Source: Trichuris trichiura
Lineage: Eukaryota > Nematoda > Enoplea > Trichinellida > Trichuridae
DNA length: 64,000 nucleotides
Assembly: GCA_037903355.1 (NCBI GenBank)
Contig: JBAJFE010000015.1
Span: forward strand, 124,001 to 188,000
Direction: 5' to 3'
The notes below the pieces were generated by a model. The model searched no databases. It was not told the origin of the DNA and saw only the letters and a program-made list of their open reading frames with translations. Position numbers and translations under genes: made by a program. This document shows positions 60,377-64,000 of this stretch, piece after piece. Positions within the stretch are counted from its first letter, which is position 1, and each line of letters opens with the position of its first letter.

Positions 60377-62195
60377 TCAAGTTCTAATCTGAAAACGACC
60401 TGCTCGAGTTACATATTTAACCCCTTTGAACGGTTTGTACTTTTCGCCATACATATCTACACGGCTAACTTTCACGCCGGAAAGGCTAATTTGGTTGACC
60501 GTAAATCGTACCTTAAAAGTAAAACGTTAGCTCGCGGAAGCTACCGCGCACAAATGGTTACATTTATAATAGGACTTCCGCTGGCTGATAATTGGGATGC
60601 TTGTACAGTAACCTATAAATAAAAGCAAGTACTAATTTTACATTTTTTTTCAAAATGAGCCGTATACCATTCCGCGGAGATTTACAGTGTTACTGGCTTC
60701 AAGCCTTCCAACTTCCCAAAGCAACGTTTTAGACGTCGATTCAAAACTAGTCCGGCCTTGGCTAGGAACCAGATTACAATTGACAACGTACTTTGGCATC
60801 GAAATGGTGAACAAAACGTCTTCCAGCTTAGGCAAAAAACATATTCTACATTTCAGCAGTGTCCCAACAATCGTAGTTACCGTTCTGCCCACAAAGTGAA
60901 CCAAGGAGACGGTCATGTCGAATTTCCCGCTTTCTCCAACTTTGAACCCGAAAGAGTGGCGTACTTGAATTGGCGGAGTCACTCGGCTACAAGACATCAT
61001 GTTAGCAACTGTTAAGGAGTTGTTGCTTTAACCTTTGGGAACCTATGTGAAAAGTCATGAGACGAAAACGCCCATCGGGTGGCACAAAGGAAAGGACACG
61101 ATCAGCCTGAAAACGGACCCATCTGGAAATTAAAAGAATTTGGGGTCGGCAGCCCACCTCCCAACGCTTCAGCCGCACGCAGGGATGAAAACTGACGTCA
61201 TCAAACAGTCTTGGGTTTACAAATGACAATGTTAAATCCGGCATTCCGCTCAACTTGATGCAACAGTCCACCTGCAAGCGTTTAACATACAGCACATACT
61301 GCTGGTATTAGACTAAGCTTACAAATCCGTGTATTTCCCCGAATACGAGATTGCCACTTTTGTCAACGATAGCGTCGATCTCTTCGACCACGTCGAAATA
61401 GGCCTCGTTGTTATTGTACCGTACGCCACTCCTTCTCCAAGGAATATTGGACAATTGACCAACCGGCAATATCTCGCTTACGCTGCAAGCGACAACCTAT
61501 TAGCAAATGATTCTAATAAGATATAGGTTGGATTACTTCGACTTCCCGGTAACGGTGTTGCTAAGATTTCGAAAGAAACTCGGCGGCTTGATCAATTCTT
61601 GCAAAACGTTTGGTTCTGTGGTCAGCGGATAGCCATTGTCCAACATTTCGTCAAGAAGCTTTAAGAAATATACAGGTTACGAATTAAAGGAAATGAGAAC
61701 GTCACGAGCAAACCTCGTAAAGCGTAACTAAATTGTCCTTAATGACTGTGTCGCTGCACTCGTCAAAGTAGAGGATTACTATATCCACAACTCTGTGAAG
61801 AAACTCGACGACAACCAGCGGAGGTACTTAAAAGTAAGCAATGCAAATGGAATTCGTTAAGCTAGAAATAAAAACTTACGTTCTACCTTCACCGCGGCGA
61901 CAAAGAACAATTGGTCACGATAAATGTTGATCAAGTAATGATGCGGGGTAACTATCACTACTGGAACATCTTCAGGCGTAGCTGCCTGATCAACCCGGCT
62001 AATAGACAAATTAAAAATTCACTTTATTCTACCTCTTTTTGGGCCTCGAAAAAGTAATCGCATACTGTACGGTTGATTGCCGACTTCCAGTGCTTCTCCA
62101 GCGTTATATCTCTGAAAAACTAGCTACAGCCTATAAAGGTAGAGCATTTTTTTAGTATACCCGGTTTTATTGATGACAAAAAGGCTTTCAATCAT
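60377..62195 (-). CDS. AP3M1: AP-3 adaptor complex mu subunit
   Basis: Medium subunit of AP-3, which sorts cargo with tyrosine signals to lysosomes and lysosome-related organelles. Twelve exons on the - strand: 62195-62161, 62111-62033, 61985-61880, 61826-61714, 61658-61543, 61482-61323, 61271-61158, 61106-61043, 61008-60869, 60826-60668, 60612-60562, 60511-60377; total 1272 nt, 423 residues (human 418). The N-terminal longin part has MIESLFVINKTGDITLEKHW and TPHHYLINIYRDQLFFV. The linker has GQLSNIPWRRSGVRYNNNEA. The C-terminal mu homology domain has CIKLSGMPDLTLSF, NPRLFDDVSFHPCVRLKRWE, RVLSFVPPDGRFRL, VNCNLVPSQG, VDMYGEKYKPFKGVKYVT and RAGRFQIRT at the end. Introns are very short, down to 42 nt. 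Confidence 0.96.
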
Positions 62196-62670
62196 TTCGT
62201 GACGTTTCTGCCCTAAACTAACATCTCTTGCGAGCTATCTTCAGGAAGTCATGTAAAGGTAATTTTCTACAGAACAATTATTGAGTGTTCAGGTTTGCTT
62301 GAATAAAAGAGCCCCATTATTCGCGGCTTTACAAAACTGTACCACCAAGTCAACAGTGCGCATTTCAGGTAAAGCTTAAAAAGTCATAATTAAAAAATAG
62401 GTAAATCCGTTTGCAGTTACAACAGACAATTTCGCATGTTCCGATTAATTGTAAATCTGAACTAGAAAATCCTTAGACGATCCTAAAAAATTGTTGCAAT
62501 AAAATATTTATCAAAAATTTTGTGAACTAGCCCGCGCAAATCAACCATAACGAACTTGATTATCATTACCGCACTTGGTCTTTGCTATTTAAATATTCAT
62601 ATTAATCTTCAGCCTTATGGTTTACCATTGGTTGTAAAACCCTTTTAAACCACTTTATTTATGTTTCAGC
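62196..62670. other. Upstream of AP-3 mu, nothing recognised
   Basis: AT-rich spacer between the AP-3 mu start and the MITE; probable promoter region of AP-3 mu. Confidence 0.4.
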
Positions 62671-63065
62671 GTTCCTTCTTCCATAAACCGGCAAACAATA
62701 CAGTACTGTGACAATAATTAAGTTCGTTTTGCTCGTAATCATACAGTAAGACAAGCAACGTGGATTACTCACTTTCCGCGCGTAATTTTTGAGAAATTCG
62801 AGCTTGCTTTCTGTTAGGCACGCGTCCACCCTGTTCTGCTTTTACTGGCGAGCATGTCGGCTATCCTGTTCTGTCTTTACTTCAGGCTAACCCAAACTAT
62901 AATCCCTATGTTCAGGTATAGGCTTAACTGAAAGCACAGTTGGGTGGCCAGCAGGTGAATGAACGTATAATCGGTGTATTCTTTCTTACAGGATGTTTAC
63001 GAACTAAGCAAACCTGATTATTTTCTGGATACTGTACGTTTGCGGGAAAATAGAGGAAGAGACCC
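62671..63065. mobile_element. Terminal-inverted-repeat element (MITE), copy 3
   Basis: The best-preserved copy. The left end CCGGCAAACAATACAGTA with GCTCGTAATCATACAGTAAG pairs with the right end AACCTGATTATTTTCTGGAT, ACTGTACGTTTGCGGG and AGAGGAAGAGACCC. The interior has CCTGTTCTGTCTTTACTTC and GGTATAGGCTTAAC. No transposase frame is present. Same orientation as copy 2. Confidence 0.85.
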
Positions 63066-63432
63066 GCATAATCATTTGCGTAGGATAGGTTTAGCGCGCT
63101 AAGCTCGCGTTTTCATTGCAGTAGCAGCTTCGCACGCATTGCAAACGTCAAATTTGATTTGCTATGCCAGAGAGGCATTTCTTCAATGTATATTTGTATA
63201 AACGCCTATTCAGCTTCGCGTTAAGGCACACTGCGTCCGAGAAACCAAAGTAGGCTAGACAGCGGTTTAAATCGATACTCAGGACGTGATTTTAATTTGA
63301 CTTTTTGTGGCAAAAACCTATTGATTTAAAATGTCACTTGAAAACAGTTTTACTGTAGTAAGCAATATGGTTTCATTTGTTTACCGGTTGGGTGGAAGTG
63401 AAGTTTCGTTCGCGCGGTTAACGTAATCGTCG
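63066..63432. other. Upstream of ZNF706, nothing recognised
   Basis: Likely promoter region of the ZNF706-like gene. No repeat or RNA gene is seen. Confidence 0.4.
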
Positions 63433-63721
63433 ATGACTCGTGGCCAGCAAAAATTACAAGCGCAGCAGCGCAACCTGAAAAAGCAACAGGAAGCCAAAAA
63501 GCAGAGTATGCACGACCACAAAGCAGCCGCTCAAAAAGCTTTGGTATACCAGTGCGTCGTTTGTCGAGTAAGCCGACAATTTTGTCCCGCTACCGTATTG
63601 TTTACATTCAAGGTCGTTTCAGGGCCAAATGCCCGACTTGAAAACGTACCAGCAACATTTTGAAAATAAACACCCGAAGGCGCCAATGCCTACCGAATTG
63701 GCTGGCGAGGGTCAGTCCTAG
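63433..63721 (+). CDS. ZNF706: ZNF706-like small zinc-finger protein
   Basis: Exons 63433-63567 and 63623-63721 with a 55-nt intron; 77 residues (human ZNF706 76). The basic N-terminus MTRGQQKLQAQQRNLKKQQE resembles the 4F5/SERF-like start of the family. A single C2H2 finger follows: CVVC, then the spliced RGQMPDLKTYQQHF, and H-ENKH, followed by PKAPMPTEL. The finger's two Cys and two His are all present. The family is a small conserved nuclear or nucleolar protein, described as a transcription repressor in stem cells. Without splicing, the frame runs on to 63660 and loses the histidines. Confidence 0.95.
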
Positions 63722-64000
63722 CGTGCATCCCGTTGAAAGTAACATTAACTTTTCGTCGGTACGTAAACCGTGTGAGGCAGCATGCTTTGCCGCCCTCATT
63801 CAACCTTACCGCTTAGAACGGAAAATTCGTTTTAATTATTTGCCCGAATAAAATAATATCATGTTAACATAGTTGTCATATCAACATTTTGCATATTTGT
63901 CCGCTGACTGTGCGTGACGTAGATAACTTTTGCGGGCTGTACGCTCTGAAAGTGCTTTTACAAAAATCAATAAAAGCATAGAAGCTTGACGCTATGCTAG
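63722..64000. other. 3' flank of ZNF706
   Basis: AT-rich; AATAAAATAATATC near 63848 is a likely polyadenylation signal. The window ends without another recognisable gene. Confidence 0.5.

Overview
The window is nuclear DNA of a small animal, most likely a nematode. Proteins reconstructed by hand match animal families (NAA10, hexokinase, RAB7, TPRA1, GET4, DEPDC5, selenoprotein T, TPD52, AP-3 mu, ZNF706, APMAP). Nearly all their introns are about 40-75 nt, and there is a compact single-domain tyrosine phosphatase of the kind expanded in nematodes. A clade I nematode (Trichuris/Trichinella relatives) is my inference; nothing here proves it. There are no bacterial operons, rRNA, CRISPR arrays or recognisable viruses.

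Layout. Positions 1-23,000 hold no gene I can recognise. This part is a repeat landscape: diverged 300-bp repeats (0.8-2.5 kb), a tandem array with a unit of about 450 bp (2.47-4.74 kb), a 132-bp duplication (7.12-7.39 kb), a 41-bp minisatellite (8.4-9.0 kb), a 21-bp minisatellite (12.44-12.65 kb), three fold-back elements (15.2-17.0 kb, one with perfect 111-bp arms) and a 2.9-kb satellite of 84-bp units (18.4-21.3 kb). From 23.1 kb to the end the DNA is gene-dense: APMAP (+), two related single-pass membrane proteins with YxxP motifs (+), a four-pass membrane protein (-), NAA10 (+), hexokinase (-), RAB7 (+), TPRA1 (-), a tyrosine phosphatase (+), GET4 (+), an EGF membrane protein (+), DEPDC5 (-), selenoprotein T (+), TPD52 (-), AP-3 mu (-) and ZNF706 (+). 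Three copies of one terminal-inverted-repeat element (about 370 bp) lie among these genes.

Main finding. The SELENOT homologue keeps an in-frame UGA at the CxxU redox position (57250-57252). A foldable SECIS element lies just after the stop codon (58131-58217). Together these indicate a functional selenoprotein gene. In Caenorhabditis elegans the SELENOT homologues carry cysteine instead.

Gene models were built by joining exons by eye; their summed lengths are multiples of three and close to the known family sizes. Several genes serve the endolysosome and nutrient signalling (RAB7, AP-3 mu, DEPDC5 of GATOR1), but their proximity may be chance. About 4 of roughly 60 introns use GC-AG ends, an unusually high share.
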